From contig JADHYX010000127.1 in assembly GCA_027604685.1 (NCBI GenBank), positions 1 through 53,246 of the forward strand: a DNA stretch of 53,246 nucleotides, read 5' to 3'. Position numbers and translations under genes: made by a program. This DNA comes from Lobulomyces angularis. Lineage: Eukaryota; Chytridiomycota; Chytridiomycetes; Lobulomycetales; Lobulomycetaceae. The notes under the pieces were generated by a model. The model searched no databases. It had not been told where the DNA came from and saw only the letters and a list, made by a program, of their open reading frames with translations. Positions 1-12,622 of the stretch are shown here, piece after piece; within the stretch, counting starts at the first letter, position 1, and every line of letters starts with the position of its first letter.

Positions 1-493
1 AATTTTTAAATTTATAAATTTTTTTTTTTTTATTACTTTTTTATTTTTAAACAGTTTTATTTCCCATAAGAAAAATAAAATTGCGGGCTGAAAAAAGAAA
101 AGCTGTTAAAGGGAAAAAAAAAAAAATTTCGCGGTTTAAAAAAAAAATTAAATAAAAAAAGAACAGTTGTTTTGAAGAAGGTCAAATTGCAAATTTTAAG
201 TGGAAAAAAGGGCCATCAAAATTCCAGAAGCTTACTAATGTTTGAAGCAGAAAGTACTTACTTGATGTTGGATTTTTTTATGTTAAATCGTTGTTGTATA
301 AAGTAGAAAATAACTTATGGAAAAAAAAAACCCATGGAAAAAAAATACCACATACCACTTATTCAGTAACATTTGGAAATAAAAAAAAAAAAAAAAAGAA
401 GGTATTTATCTTCAAAAAGAAACAGGATTTTATAATTACTATTATTACTTTTTTTTTCTTTTGATAAAAAAAAAAAAAAAAAAATTAATTACT
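1..493. other. non-coding left edge
   Basis: Extremely A/T-rich sequence with several A or T runs of more than ten bases. It lies downstream of the secreted-protein gene on the minus strand. I see no supported gene or RNA here. Confidence 0.6.
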
Positions 494-3400
494 TTAAATA
501 CTTTGTAATGCTATAATTTCTCCAAAATTATGACAAGGAATGTCAACTTTTTTACAATTTTCTTCAACAGTTTCTCCTATTTTTTTAACGCTTCCACCAC
601 AAACATTTGAACCCAAAAACTTATCAATGGTGATTGCTTTAAAATTTAATTTAAAATTATTATCGTTTTTTGCTTTAATTAAGATTCCCAAATCTGTTAC
701 TTTTCCATCAGAGCTTGTCCAGTACGGCCAATTTAACCCATTCGCTGGTTTTTCTTTTTTTGTGTCTAATATTGTGCCAAAAATCCAATTTAAAAGTCCT
801 TTCCCTTCAGCTTTCGCAATGTCTTCTGAAAAGTTTAGCTCTGGTAAAATTGGTAGTATATCTAATTGCTCCTCATCAAATTTATTTTTTCTTATGCTAA
901 ATTTATAAAAAATTAAATTAAAAATTTTTTTTTTTTTTTTTTACATTTCCTCTTTAAATTCATCAATTTTTGTATTAAATTCTTCAAATTTAAAATTAAA
1001 AAATTGGTATGGCAAATTAAAATTTCCAAAGTAAGTTGATGTCACATCAAATTTTTCGCATTTAATTTCGGAGGATAAAAAGCTCTTGGTACAAAGTTTT
1101 AAATAAAATTCTTTTAGTATCGATATTTTGGATTTTTTTAGATTATAATATGGGTTGGATAAAGGAAATAATTGATCCAAATCATTGACATTGAAAAAAA
1201 GAAATCCTCCTTTCAATCCTGTTAGCTTAAACGTGCATCCTTTTTTTTAATATTAGTAGGTGGAGCGAGATTCAAGTTGATTAATTAAAATGATATAAAA
1301 ATTTGGAATTAACTCTTACCTTGTAACGATCCACCCTCGAAGTTACTTCCAATTTCCTCGATGATACATTCACATTCTAACGAACCTTTTTGCGGTGATG
1401 TCGAGGTTTTGTAAAATATTTCTGTAGTGCTTTCTAAGTAATTAATTGATAAATTTACCAGAACATTTTCGCTTTATAATTTTTACCTTGGTTATTTGTT
1501 GTTCCTTTTTGAAAATTCCACCCATTGGCGAGGGAGCCACTTTTCATTGCATATTGTTTTAGCAACAAAAAAAAATTCTCTGAATTAAATACAAACTGAC
1601 TTTGAATTAATATAATATCAAATTTGAGTAGATAGTCAATAAATGTAAAATTTTTTTTTTTTAATAAATTTGTTTTTAGTAAATCAAGGTCCGTATTTAA
1701 ATTGAATTTTGCAAAATTTATGGAAACCACTTTAAAATTTCTATTGTCTTGATAAAGTTATGATGGATTGTTATTAATATAGTAAATTATTATTAAAAAA
1801 AAAAGTGCATACCATATGATATTTCAAAAGTTACTGGAATATGTAGCAAACTACTAATGTCGTTATAACAAATTTCAAATCTATCAGACACCTCTAAAAA
1901 CGAATTATTATACAGTGTGCTTCCTTTAAATAACAGTTTATTTTTGTTCAACAGACTCTGATAATTTGACTCAGAACTACAATTATTTAAGGTGTGGGGA
2001 TGTAAACAAATGTTACTTGAATCAAGTATTGAACTCCGTATAATATCTTACAAAAAAGGAAGATTTAAAAAAATAAAATAAACAAGAATATTAAAACTTT
2101 ACTGCTAGAGGACAAAAAGTGAGAACTTGAACCAATTTTGTTAAAATTGGAACTAGAAAACCAAGAAAAAATTGAAGAATAACCCGCTGAAAGGGAATTT
2201 AAATTATCTGGTACAAAAAAATTACTAGAAATATGAAATTGCAATAATTAAAAAAATAACGTTTTAATGAATTTTGTTAAAAAAAAAAAAAAAAAAAATA
2301 ATCATACCTTCTATATATACCACTTTTATGAATAATTTTATCTAATTTATCAAAAACAAGGTTATTTGGGGTCTGAATATTTCCTAAAATTAATACTGGA
2401 AATCCACCTCTAGTTAATGTAATAAATTCAATGAAATTAAAAAAAAATTTGGTTTCCATGTTAAATTCATTTTTTTTTTGGTAATTCAATTCAACAATGT
2501 AAAACTAAAAAAATTAAGAAATAAGTGAAAAAAAAAAAAAAAAAAAACTGTTATACTGTTTCGCCATTGGAAGTCTTCCTTAATAAATAAACAGCAGGTA
2601 TTATAATATTATATCTATCTGCATATTCTTTAAAATTAAAACCTTCTTCATCAGTGTCTAAAGGGTCGTTAAATGGGCAATTTTCAATCATTTCATATAA
2701 ATCTTTCCTAAAAATAAATAATTTCTTTAAAGCTTCGTCGTCTGCATTATCATTTGTTTTGCAATCTTGCGCAATTGAAAAAAACTCGGAATTAATTTCT
2801 ACAAAAATTGGCGCAGTTTCAACAGGGGCAGTTATTAAAGCCAAACCAGATTCGGGTATAAGAATTTTGAGAGTTTCAATTCCCTTAAAGTAATAAATAG
2901 TTGAAAAATTATATATAAATTATTTTGTCGGAAAGTTTTTACATAAGGCGAGGTTAAACCTTCAAAGTTCCAAAATAATACATTATATTTTATTGGAAAT
3001 TCTTCGCTGTTACTATTTTTTAGATCAAAAATTTTTGTCCATCTAATTTAAAAATATAATAATTATAGTAAAAAAAAAAGAGAATGTAAAAAAAATACGA
3101 ACTTAAAAGCGTGATCTTCTATTTTGCTAGTATAATAATTCTTAAAGAAATTTATTAAGTTTGCAGGTGTTGTGCGCTGTTCGGCTGGTGCTGCATAAAA
3201 TCTGTTATCAGAATATTCAAAAAGAGGCTGCTTTATATTAGGTATATTTCCACAATAAAATACAGAGTTAAATTTTAATTTCTTCGCTAAGGAAAAATTT
3301 TCAAAGACTGCATTTAAAAAGGGATATTTCTTGTAGAACGTGGAATCTTTCAATATTTCAAAGTGTAGCCTCACTTCACCAAACAGAGGTTTTTTTAACT

Positions 3401-5385
3401 TTAATAAGTGAATGAAAAAACTATCATCTGTAGTATTGAAATAGTCATTACTGTTATCTGGTAAGCTTACAAACTCAATAAAGCTTTCTAATTCTTCCCC
3501 AATAAATGTTTTATTCTCTATTTCATCAAAATCAAATAGGTTAATCAAGTTTGCCGAGGGAACTAAGTTAGCCTTTACTTGCATTTGAAGAGAGTCGCCC
3601 CCTTTTAATGGATATTTTGTCAGCATCGCTTTTAAATTTTCATCTAATTTAAGCTCAGTAACATTTATCTGCAGAAGATCACCAACCGCGCACTTTGGGA
3701 AATAGAAAAATTTCTCTTTTTCAGCTTCCCCAAACTGCAATTTTCTTCCTGGTAAAGATCTTTTAACTACATTAGAAGGAGACAGCTGCGGAAGAGACTG
3801 TTTTAAATTTTTTAGTTTAGATAATGCATCAGCTTTTAAATTTTCAATTCTTTTTCCTAGCCCAGAAATTAAAGTTTCTTTACACTCATAAACTGTAACT
3901 TTCTTCACAGCATTGAATAGTTCATAATAACTAGCAGAGGGAAAACGTTCACCACAAGCAACGCAATAATCTGAAATCACATTTATGGTTTCCTCGTTTA
4001 TATTTACTAAAGAACTTGAATTTTGCAAAGGATTTGATATAATTATCTTTAAAGCAGTCTTGAAAAAATCGTAGATATTCTTCACTGTTGGGTTAGCACT
4101 TTCACCGGTATTAATGTATGGTAAGATTAATTGTTGATCCTTAAATTTAACTTCATTCCACGTTCTGCAAGTGGCGGTGGTAAAATTTTCTGCTAATGGT
4201 GAATTTGGGACATTTGCGGAAAATAGATTCTGCAGATTCGGCCAACCTAAAAAAATATTTAAGTAATGTATGCGCAATACTTACCTTTTGTTCCATAATT
4301 ACTTAAATCTAAGGTGGAAGAAAATTTTTTTTATAAACAAAAAAAAATATGAATAATATTAAATCCATACCCCAGAAAATTTCTTTAAACAAATGAACGT
4401 ACTGAAACAGATTCACCATAAAAAAAAAATTTTTGCACTTCTCGTCTATTTCAATTAAACTTGAGTTTAGTGAACTGAACATTTTGTTTAATTCATCTGA
4501 ATAGCATAAAGTTTTTTTTAACTTAAACACTTTAAAGCCTGAATCCAGCTCTTTTTCATTGTTGAATTTTCCCAGTAAAAATGTAATATTTTTGACATTA
4601 CTCACAAAAATTTTTTCTGAATCTAAATTCTTAAAATTGGCACGATAATTATAGTGGTCTTCAAAAAAAAGTAAACCATTGTTTGACATGTAAATTAAAG
4701 AACATTCATCAATTGCAACTGGTGAAAACAAAATTAATCTTCCTTCGCTATAATTCTAAAGTTTAGTTAACAATTTCTAGAAATTAATGCAAAACTGTTT
4801 TTTTACCTCCTCCTCCCATATGTTCAAATGCTTAATTACATCACTCACACACGAATTTAAACATGAATTGATATTTTTGGAAGCCGTAAGTGTTGTATAA
4901 TTGGAGAGATATATATAATCAGATTTTTTAGAAAGATATTGATTAAGTATATCGCTGCTGTTATTTAACTTAAAATCAAAATCATTTTTTTTTTCCTAAT
5001 GTGTGCAAAAAAAAAAAGTTAAAATTATAAATTTAAGTAAAATAAAAAATAAAATAAAAATTAGAGTTACCTCTTTAAAGGTTTTACAATCTGAAAAGTC
5101 AACTAATAAAAACACATTATCATGTATTATGTGGAAAGCCAGACTGAAATCAAGGCTTTTGTCATAACTTATTATTTCGGCGTTTACCAGATCTGTATAC
5201 AACGAGTTATAAGTGTTGCTGGAAATTAGATCATTTAAACGAGTGGCTGTTTCCTCCAGAAAGTTAATTTTATTTAATTGATCTATTGAATTCCAATTTC
5301 GAGCCCAAGATGGTGGATTTAATAAATCAATTTTTAATTGTTTTGCAACAACAACACTTAGTAAGAAAGTTATGCAGAGTTTCAT
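494..5385 (-). CDS. large secreted or lumenal protein of unknown family, multi-exon
   Basis: I do not recognise this protein. The start at 5385 opens with a typical signal peptide (MKLCITFLLSVVVA), and no further clear membrane helix follows, so it is probably secreted or lumenal. Exon 1 (5071-5385) is 105 codons and joins in frame to an exon starting at 4995. The reading continues through exons around 4309-4731, a 24-nt micro-exon (4285-4308), a long exon (about 3105-4247) and further exons down to a stop at 494-496. The long exon carries a CVAC motif and several N-x-S/T sites. The protein would be well over 1,000 residues. The first junctions were checked for frame; those below about 2500 were not all resolved, so a second gene at the 3' end cannot be excluded. 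Confidence 0.55.
4285..4308 (-). other. 24-nt micro-exon of the secreted-protein gene
   Basis: This 24-nt stretch encodes DLSNYGT plus part codons and is bounded by an AG acceptor at 4309-4310 and a GTAAG donor at 4283-4284. Including it keeps the flanking exons in one reading frame; skipping it would also keep frame, so alternative inclusion is possible. Confidence 0.55.
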
Positions 5386-5668
5386 TTTCTACCTCCAGTA
5401 ATTTTTTTTTTTTTCCAAAAATTTTACTTTAAAAAAATTAAAAAAAAATTGTACTAGTAATTTTATTTTAATAATAACAAAAGTAATTATCTAATATTTA
5501 AAAAAAAAAAAAAAAAAAAAAAATAATAACGTCGCAAAAGTTTCAAATTAAAAACTCTGGTTATTTAACAAAATAAGATTTCCTATATTTTTAATTTTTA
5601 AAAATTTAGGTGTATTTTTGTTAAACAAAATTACTTTTGTTATTATATACATTGTAAGAAAAGCATCT

Positions 5669-6440
5669 TTATGGTTTACGATATTCCTGTAAAACAGGAT
5701 AAATGTTTTCAAATGCACTATAAATTTCTTCTCTAACTTTGGCACCAGTTAAAACAATTTTACCAGATACAAAAATTAACAAAACAATTTTTGGCTTAAC
5801 CATTCGATAAATTAAACCTGGGAATAATTCCGGCTCATACTAAAGACAAAAAAAATATAAAAAAAAAAGGTTTTTTTTGTTATTTACCGATGAGAAATGA
5901 CCGTGCGCATAAGCTAACCCTTCCAATCTGATAGGAAACTTGACATCACATGACCCAACAATATTTTGAATTTTAAATTCACTAAATTTTGCTTGAAAAC
6001 CTAATTTCTGGATAATTCTAGCATACTTTCTGGAGGCTAAACGAGAATTTTCTTCGCTTTTAGCACCAGTTACAACCTATGTATAAACATGATAATATAT
6101 GTATTTATTGCGCCTTAAAAACACCATTACCATTTTTCCTGAAGCAAAAATTAAAGCCGTAGTTTTAGGCTCTCTGATTCTCATAATAACAGCCGCAAAT
6201 CGCTAGTAATTAATTTAGTGCTTAAAAACACAAAATAATAAATAGTACTTTTGGATTATATTCAGCATTTCTTGCATGTAACGCAATGGTCTTTAAATCA
6301 AGTCTACAGTCCAGGTTAACAGTGGCTACTATATTTTGTAAAGTTGGTTGTAATGTGTTAGTGGTTTGAGGAGTAGCAGGTTGGGCACTAGTAGTAGCCT
6401 GTAATTGGGTGGTTGAAGGGGCAAGAGTAGCAATGTCCAT
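5669..6440 (-). CDS. TBP: TATA-box-binding protein (TBP)
   Basis: General transcription initiation factor that binds the TATA element and nucleates pre-initiation complexes for all three nuclear polymerases. Four exons (6249-6440, 6131-6202, 5888-6076, 5669-5839) separated by introns of 46, 54 and 48 nt give 207 residues, with every junction in frame. The first about 33 residues are a Thr/Gln/Pro-rich tail. The core holds both direct repeats: repeat 1 from IVATVNLDC through [18 protein letters not shown], repeat 2 from [18 protein letters not shown] through [20 protein letters not shown]. It ends in NIYPVL followed by QEYRKP. Length and motifs are those of a normal fungal TBP. Confidence 0.97.
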
Positions 6441-7058
6441 AGTTCAAAATTTATAAATAATATATAATGTTTTTTTTTAAGGTATAGTCAGATTATAGAT
6501 ATGATATGAGTTCTAAGTTCAAAAAAATTAGAAATTACAAAAAGAAGATATTAACAAATTTATTTTGTAGAGAGAAACCTAATTGGTGTTGAAAAATGTT
6601 TTTTGATTTTCAAATATTAAAAAGTTACACAAAACTATTTCTGCACTTCCAGCCAGAAGTTAATGGAAAGTAACAATTAGACCAATTTAAATCAAATTAG
6701 AAGATATGAAAGAAGTTTAAATTTTGATGAGAGTGTAGCAATGTCCTATGGTTGTTCTCGTACAGATTGCTGCTGGATATTGGGAAGTTGCAATGGACTG
6801 ATTTCGTTGTACTTTAAATTTCAAAACTTTAACAGCGCAATAGTTTATGCCATTTTCTATAGTTTATTATCATCATGCATTAAATATTTACTGCTGTAAC
6901 TTAAAAAATTTTTTTTTTTTTTGCATTTTTTAAAATTGGAAGGAGATGTTTGTTAAGGACAATGATTTTCAGAAAATTAAAAAAAAAATTTTTCAAAAGA
7001 AAGGCAGTTAAATTCTTTTATTTTAAATTCTGGAAAAAATCTAACAGTTATATCTCAT
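6441..7058. other. intergenic region, divergent TBP / 7TM promoters
   Basis: About 620 bp between two divergently transcribed genes. It includes T/A runs near 6910 and 6980. A 12-base match to the TBP start-codon region (GGACATTGCTAC on the minus strand) occurs near 6740. No coding region is supported. Confidence 0.6.
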
Positions 7059-8377
7059 ATGAATAATTCAACGCCTGGAAATCTTCAGAAACTTAGTGAT
7101 CTTCTTATTGCTACCTCGATGGTTTCTTTAACAAATGGGGTCCAGTTTTCAGTTTCCTTTCTTGGTCTTATCTTTGCTTTAAGTAATGGTAGCTCTATCA
7201 AAGCGGAAAATATCAATTTTAAGCATACTAGATTACTGAAGATTTTACTCAATTTCATTTCAATATTTAATGCAATTCTCTATACCATCTTCAGCACTTT
7301 TGAACCTCAAGATAAAGCTTGTTATTATCTATCTTTTATTGCTGAGCTTACGCATCATGCTTTGTATATTATTATAGATTATTTGCTACTATTTCGAATG
7401 ATCAAAATTGTTTGTGATCCATTTTCAAAAACCTTAAAAGTACATTTTAATGAATTTAAGAATTTTTTTTTTATCTTACTTGATTTTTTTAGATTCAAAC
7501 TTACATTTGCTGGATAATACTTTTAACAAGGACTGCTTTAACAATTTATGCTCTTTATGTGCTTCAAATAATTACAAATAAACTTACAGGTTTGTGTTCC
7601 TTTTCAACGCCAGAATATCTTGTACAAATTTACTGGTAATTATATAGATAAAATTTTAATTTTTCCTTAAATTTTTTCCAAAAAAAAAATTCAGTTACCT
7701 TGATATTTCCATTGATATTTATGCAACAAGTGCAATTGTTTATAAACTTTACAGCTACACACACAGAAAAGAAAATAACAGAGCAATGTACAATGTTTTA
7801 GTTACCAACATTTTGCGTTGCTTTATTGTTACAATCTTAAATATTTTGCCGTTAATTTTAGATGCAATTTTAAATTATAGTAAAAATTGGAGTTATTTTA
7901 TGGCCTATGGATTCTTTTTTACTTTCCAAGTTTACTTTTGTAAGGAAAATTTAATTTTTTTTTTTTTTCATACGAGAATTTAAAATTTTTTTCCTAGTGA
8001 CTTACGAAAGAGTTTTTATCAAACTGCTTACAAAATATAATGCATTTTATTGTGACACTAAATCTTGGTATCAAAAGAAAAAAGACGACAAAACTAGCAA
8101 ACACATTGATAGTGAAGGATTAGGAACATCAGGAAATGGGGACTTGAGTACTTTTCACAGTAGATTTTTTAACAGCAGCATCCCTGCGAAACAAAATAGC
8201 AATGATAATTCAACAGTTCAAACTTTTATTGATCCTGCCAAGATTTATGAACCAGAATGGTATATTAGTAGTGTAGAATTGGAAGAATTACAAAGTGAAG
8301 TTGAGCAACAAGGTATGAAAGACTCTAAAGTTTCAATACCTCCGTTACCTGAGATTAATAACAGAGCAAGCCTATGA
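7059..8377 (+). CDS. seven-transmembrane receptor-like protein
   Basis: Four exons (7059-7439, 7493-7635, 7695-7939, 7998-8377) with introns of 53, 59 and 58 nt encode 382 residues. A short N-terminus with an NNST glycosylation site is followed by seven hydrophobic helices. TM1 is around LLIATSMVSLTNGVQFSVS, TM3 around LSFIAELTHHALYIIIDYLL, TM5 around YLDISIDIYATSAIVY and TM7 around YFMAYGFFFTFQVYF. The soluble tail of about 110 residues starts with a basic segment (WYQKKKDDKTSK) and is Ser/Glu-rich. The topology fits an orphan G-protein-coupled receptor, but I see no family motif that would name the class or the ligand. An AATAAA lies at 8413, about 36 nt after the stop. Confidence 0.75.
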
Positions 8378-8669
8378 AAGCTGGTTTTTTATTCTTCCTA
8401 TTTACTTCTGTAAATAAATTCTATTGTATTTATATTAGTTTCTTTTAGTATCTTTCTTATCAGTTATTTATTAAGTTAAGTTTAGTTTTGCTTTAAGTAG
8501 TTAAGGAAAATGTTTTTTTGAAGAAAAAATAAAAATAAACTATGATTCTATTGGTATTATTTAAAAAAAAATTTAAGTAAAAATCAATTAAAAAAAAGTC
8601 TAATTTGTACAGATGTAGAAAAAAAAAAAAAAAAGTGCAATTTTTACATTATTTTCTCTTCATTTTTAT

Positions 8670-11600
8670 TTATTTATAAATTTCATTTATTTCCATAACG
8701 CCAATAGCATTTTCAACTTTTGCTTGAACGATTTTTAAACAACTTTTAGAAAAGGGAGTATCCAATTTTTGTAAAACTTTTAAAAAAATTTCCATATTAA
8801 TTTTTAATACTTCTTTTTTAATTTCTGGTATAGAAAAGCACCCTTCGTTGCGTTCAACACAATCAATTGATACTAGTGTTGCATCTCTTAGTATACTACT
8901 GATATAAACTAATATGATTAAAAAAAAAATTAAAAAAAAAAATTAATAAGAATTAAAATTTTTTTTTTTGAGGTGTTCATTTATTTACCTATCATATTAG
9001 GATTTAAACTAAATCTTTTATAATCAGCACCTTTTATTTCAGTAACGACTCTAATAGGTATGGTCAAAGTTAAAATACTACTTAGTGCCCTGATTGAACA
9101 TAAAATAAACTCTAAACTTGATGCTTCCAATTTACTTCCAATTTTAAAGCTGAATTTAAATTGTGGATAAAATTGATGATTCTTTTGGTGGATTTTTATC
9201 ATGCAATGTAAAAACCTAAAACAAAAAAAAAAAAAAAAATAACTTATTAACAAAATTTACAAAAATGATTCCAAACCAAATATAAATTTTCATTGAAGAT
9301 ACACCTAATTCCAATCCAACTTCAGTTTTTTTTACACCATGTAAAAAATCAGCAAGTGAATCAAAAGTTTTTAATTTTGGGTTTACATTTTCATGCCAAA
9401 TAAGAAGATCTAAATGTATTTGCGCTGGTATTCCTAAATATAAGACGCTATTTTCGTATCGAATAGCTCTGCGAACCTAATATAAAATAACAATTGAAAA
9501 TAAAAAATTAAAAAATTAAATAAAAAAAATAAATTCGTTACCAGAAAACAAATTTGAGTTAAAACAGTAATTGGAGTTGCACCAACAAAACCTTGTCCGT
9601 CAGTCAATAGTGCTAATTTTGCCCATCCAGATTCATCTGTTAAGTGAGACAGTTCTCTAATTTTTTTAAAATTAATTTGTACACAAAAAAAATTGTTTAT
9701 ATTGTACCTCTCATCCCCAATAAATGGATATGATACAAAAGTCGTTAAACAAATGAATCTAAAAAAAATATATGCAATTAAAAATAACCGAAATTGAGAA
9801 AATGAAAAAAAATCATTATCAATTAATTTTAATAAAAAAACTTTTCTGTTTAAAAAAACTTACCTAGCCCAAAAAACCATTCTCTGCTTTTTTTTTAAAA
9901 GATAATCTTTTTCAAATAATACATCGCCACTGGAGTCATTTGGTTTATCCCAATCCCAGTAAAGTGCTTTTTTATAGGCTTCACCTTAAAAAATCACGTT
10001 TGAATTGTGTAAAGTCAATTTTTTTTCTATTATACCTAACCAAAACATTGCAGTTTCCCTATCGCCGTAACAAAAGTAAAAAAAAGCTGTTTCCATTTTA
10101 AAATCTAAATAATCCAAATTGTCTCCATCTCTTTCCTAAATAATAAAAACATTGTTAAAAATAATCAAAAAATATACCGCAACAAGTTTTTACCTTTGGA
10201 TCTAATAAATAAAATTCCTTAATTGCCTTTTTATGAAAGTAATGAGCTGCTGCTTGAGGATTTCCACCATATTTTTCAGAAAACAGTAATGGATGTCGCG
10301 ATGATAACGCAAATCGTCCTTGATCGTGGTAAAAGTTATATGGTTTTAGGGCATCTAAAAATTGAACATTAATAAAATAATATTAAGGAGAATTATTATA
10401 ATATAGAGTATAACATGGAAATATGATAAATGCAAAAAAAAAAATACGCGAACCTTTATACTCATTTAAACATTCCTTAAAATAAACTATGGAATTTCCC
10501 AATTCTTCGTAATATCGCTGGTCAGATGTAGGATATTTTGAAGGAGGAAGCTTTTTGAACACTTTAGCAAGTTTTTTTTGCTGATGTTCAACAAATGCTA
10601 AAAGGCTTCCTTTCGCTAAACCTCCTCTTAAAATAAAGTATGTTACTAATTCTTCTGTGACATTTTGATTCTTTAACTGTAAAATTGCCTTTTCAGTTTC
10701 CTATAAAATAAAAGGAAAAATAAAAAAAAGGAAAATTCAAATTAAATTTAAATACTAGTAAAAAATTTCATTTTTATCTTTATTGATTACTTACAAGAGT
10801 AGGCTGTATTGGTATATCTTCATTAATGAAATGGGTTAATTCCTCGTCAGTAGAAAATTCTTGTATAAATGTATGAGGATTGGTAGGATTATCAATAGGT
10901 GAAAAAAATAGCCCTAAATTCATTTAAAGAAAAAATTTTCAAAAATATTAATAAATAAAAAAAATAAGTTTTTGCCTGAGAAGTCGAATATAGGATCTAC
11001 ATTTGGAGGGCAAAATTCAAAACCTTGTGTAGGAAAACTAGCAGTCAACGATGACAAGTCTGTAGGTGTAGACGGTGCAAATGTAGCAGAAAAGTTAGGA
11101 GACACAGCATTTATCAGGGAATTTGTTGGAGACAACACTATTCCATTACTGTTGCTGTTATTGTTACGTAAATTTGAATTATTAGTAATTAACTGATTTT
11201 CAATTTCGTGATTCATTAAATTAGTTGAATTGATTAGCTTCGGAGAAGTGGCAAATTTATATGGAGAGAGTAACTGGTTTATACAAAGTCTTGAAGTTTC
11301 ACTAGAGGTGTCAGAAAAGGTTTTTTTTCTTGGGTTATTTTCCTCAAGATTAGAGTTGACCAAAAAGGATAAATTGCTTGAATTTAAATATTGATTACTT
11401 TTAATACAGTTATCATCCTGAAAGCTATAATTTAAATCAGACTCAAAATTGTTCATACTCTCAAAGTTAAATGTAGCATCATCCGGTTTTTTTCTTTTAA
11501 TCATATTTTTGTTTTCAGTTGTATCGTTATACATATCATCAACTTTTTTATTACCTAAAAATTGGAAATTCAAAGTAGTATTATCAGGCGGTGAAGTAGA

Positions 11601-12275
11601 AATGAAGTTTGATAAACGGTAATGGTGTGTTGTTTGAACGAAATTGAGGTTATCTGAATTTAAAAAAGCACGATTAGCCGTTTGGCTACCATTGCCTAAA
11701 CTAATGTTATTAGGGGTAAGGTTACATAAATTATTGTTGTCAAAGTCAAATTTAAATGCACTGTTAGAGTAATCATTAAAATCAACGTTTTCGTTATTAT
11801 CAAATTTCCGATTCTTTTTATTTACATATTCAGAACTTTTTGCACAGTTTTCATCGGAATGATTATCTTGGCTTTTTTCTTTGAGAGAGTTAGAATTTTT
11901 ATCAACAGTTTGAATTCTTTTAACAGTTTTTAAATTTTTTTTGTTTTTTAATTGAGAAGAGTTAATGCTTTTTGATATTTTTGAATTCTTTTGAGAAGGA
12001 TTTGATGAAACTGTTGGTTGTAGCATAGAAGAAGAAATGTGAGGAGGGGAAGAATTAGAGTTGAGAGGCAGCTCTTTTATCTTTCGAGGTTCGTAAATGC
12101 ATTGATCCTCAGTGCCATTTCTGATGCATTCCGAGCAAGCATTGTATCCATCACATTTTTTTTTCTAAAAGAAGGATAAGAAGAGATTAGGAATGATGTT
12201 AGTCACCTTTATCTTGCATCTGTTACATGCAATAGGTTTGGTCTTCCTGGGGACCTTCTTTACATCACTCGGCAT
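8670..12275 (-). CDS. Zn(II)2Cys6 fungal-type transcription factor
   Basis: DNA-binding regulator of the Gal4-like binuclear zinc cluster family. Residues 17-45 read C-X2-C-X6-C-X5-C-X2-C-X8-C (starting ACNRCKIKKKKCDGYNAC), split by a 42-nt intron (12165-12206) just before KKKCDG. A low-complexity Asn/Ser-rich segment of about 370 residues follows. Then comes a helical region typical of the fungal regulatory middle homology domain, for example RYYEELGNSIVYFKECL and KETAFFYF-like helices. Exons are 12207-12275, 10976-12164, 10795-10913, 10454-10700, 10194-10354, 10036-10135, 9864-9984, 9708-9758, 9542-9656, 9261-9476, 8989-9181 and 8670-8908. These sum to 940 codons (939 residues). The second intron starts with GC instead of GT. 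The target genes cannot be told from sequence. Confidence 0.85.
10914..10975 (-). other. GC-AG intron in the Zn cluster gene
   Basis: This 62-nt intron starts CAG|GCAAAA and ends TTTAG. Removing it joins FDFSG to LFFSPIDNP in frame. There is no GT donor nearby that keeps the frame. Confidence 0.65.
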
Positions 12276-12622
12276 TTGAGCTTTTGACCTTGCAAAAAAA
12301 AAAGTGGTGTATTAATACTGTGGGGCTCCTGTGTGGCGTAGCGCTTAAAGATATCAATGATTTGAATAAAATCAATTGCTGTTAATCTGTTACACTTTAA
12401 TTCTTCTACCTCACAAGCCTGAATTCACTGTTATCTACTTTTGTGAAATTTTTGGAAACAGGGAATATCACATTTTTTTATTTCCCCTAAAAAAGTGTAT
12501 TTTTTATGCAAAAGCGTAAAATTTTTAAGAATTTGACTTAGAGTTTAAAAAAAAAATTATATAGACATATTGTAGGAAAAATAACAATATATATTAACTT
12601 CTACAATTCAAAAATTCTTAAT
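12276..12622. other. intergenic region upstream of the Zn cluster gene
   Basis: About 350 bp between the 5' end of the regulator gene and the 3' end of RPL7, both on the minus strand. It would hold the regulator's promoter. A local GC-richer patch occurs near 12320-12345. No gene is supported. Confidence 0.5.

Noticed and set aside
6735..6760. Repeat of the TBP start-codon region upstream of the gene
   Set aside because: Only about twelve bases match, with no extension on either side, so it is probably chance.
9216..9243. A 28-nt intron in the Zn cluster gene that would keep the frame before FLHCM
   Set aside because: A 79-nt intron (9182-9260) with a GTAAAT donor and AAAAG acceptor also keeps frame, is of ordinary kind, and makes the exon lengths sum to whole codons.
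12320..12400. tRNA-like sequence (TGGCGTAGCGCTTAA, resembling box A)
   Set aside because: No box B and no paired acceptor stem follow at the proper distance.
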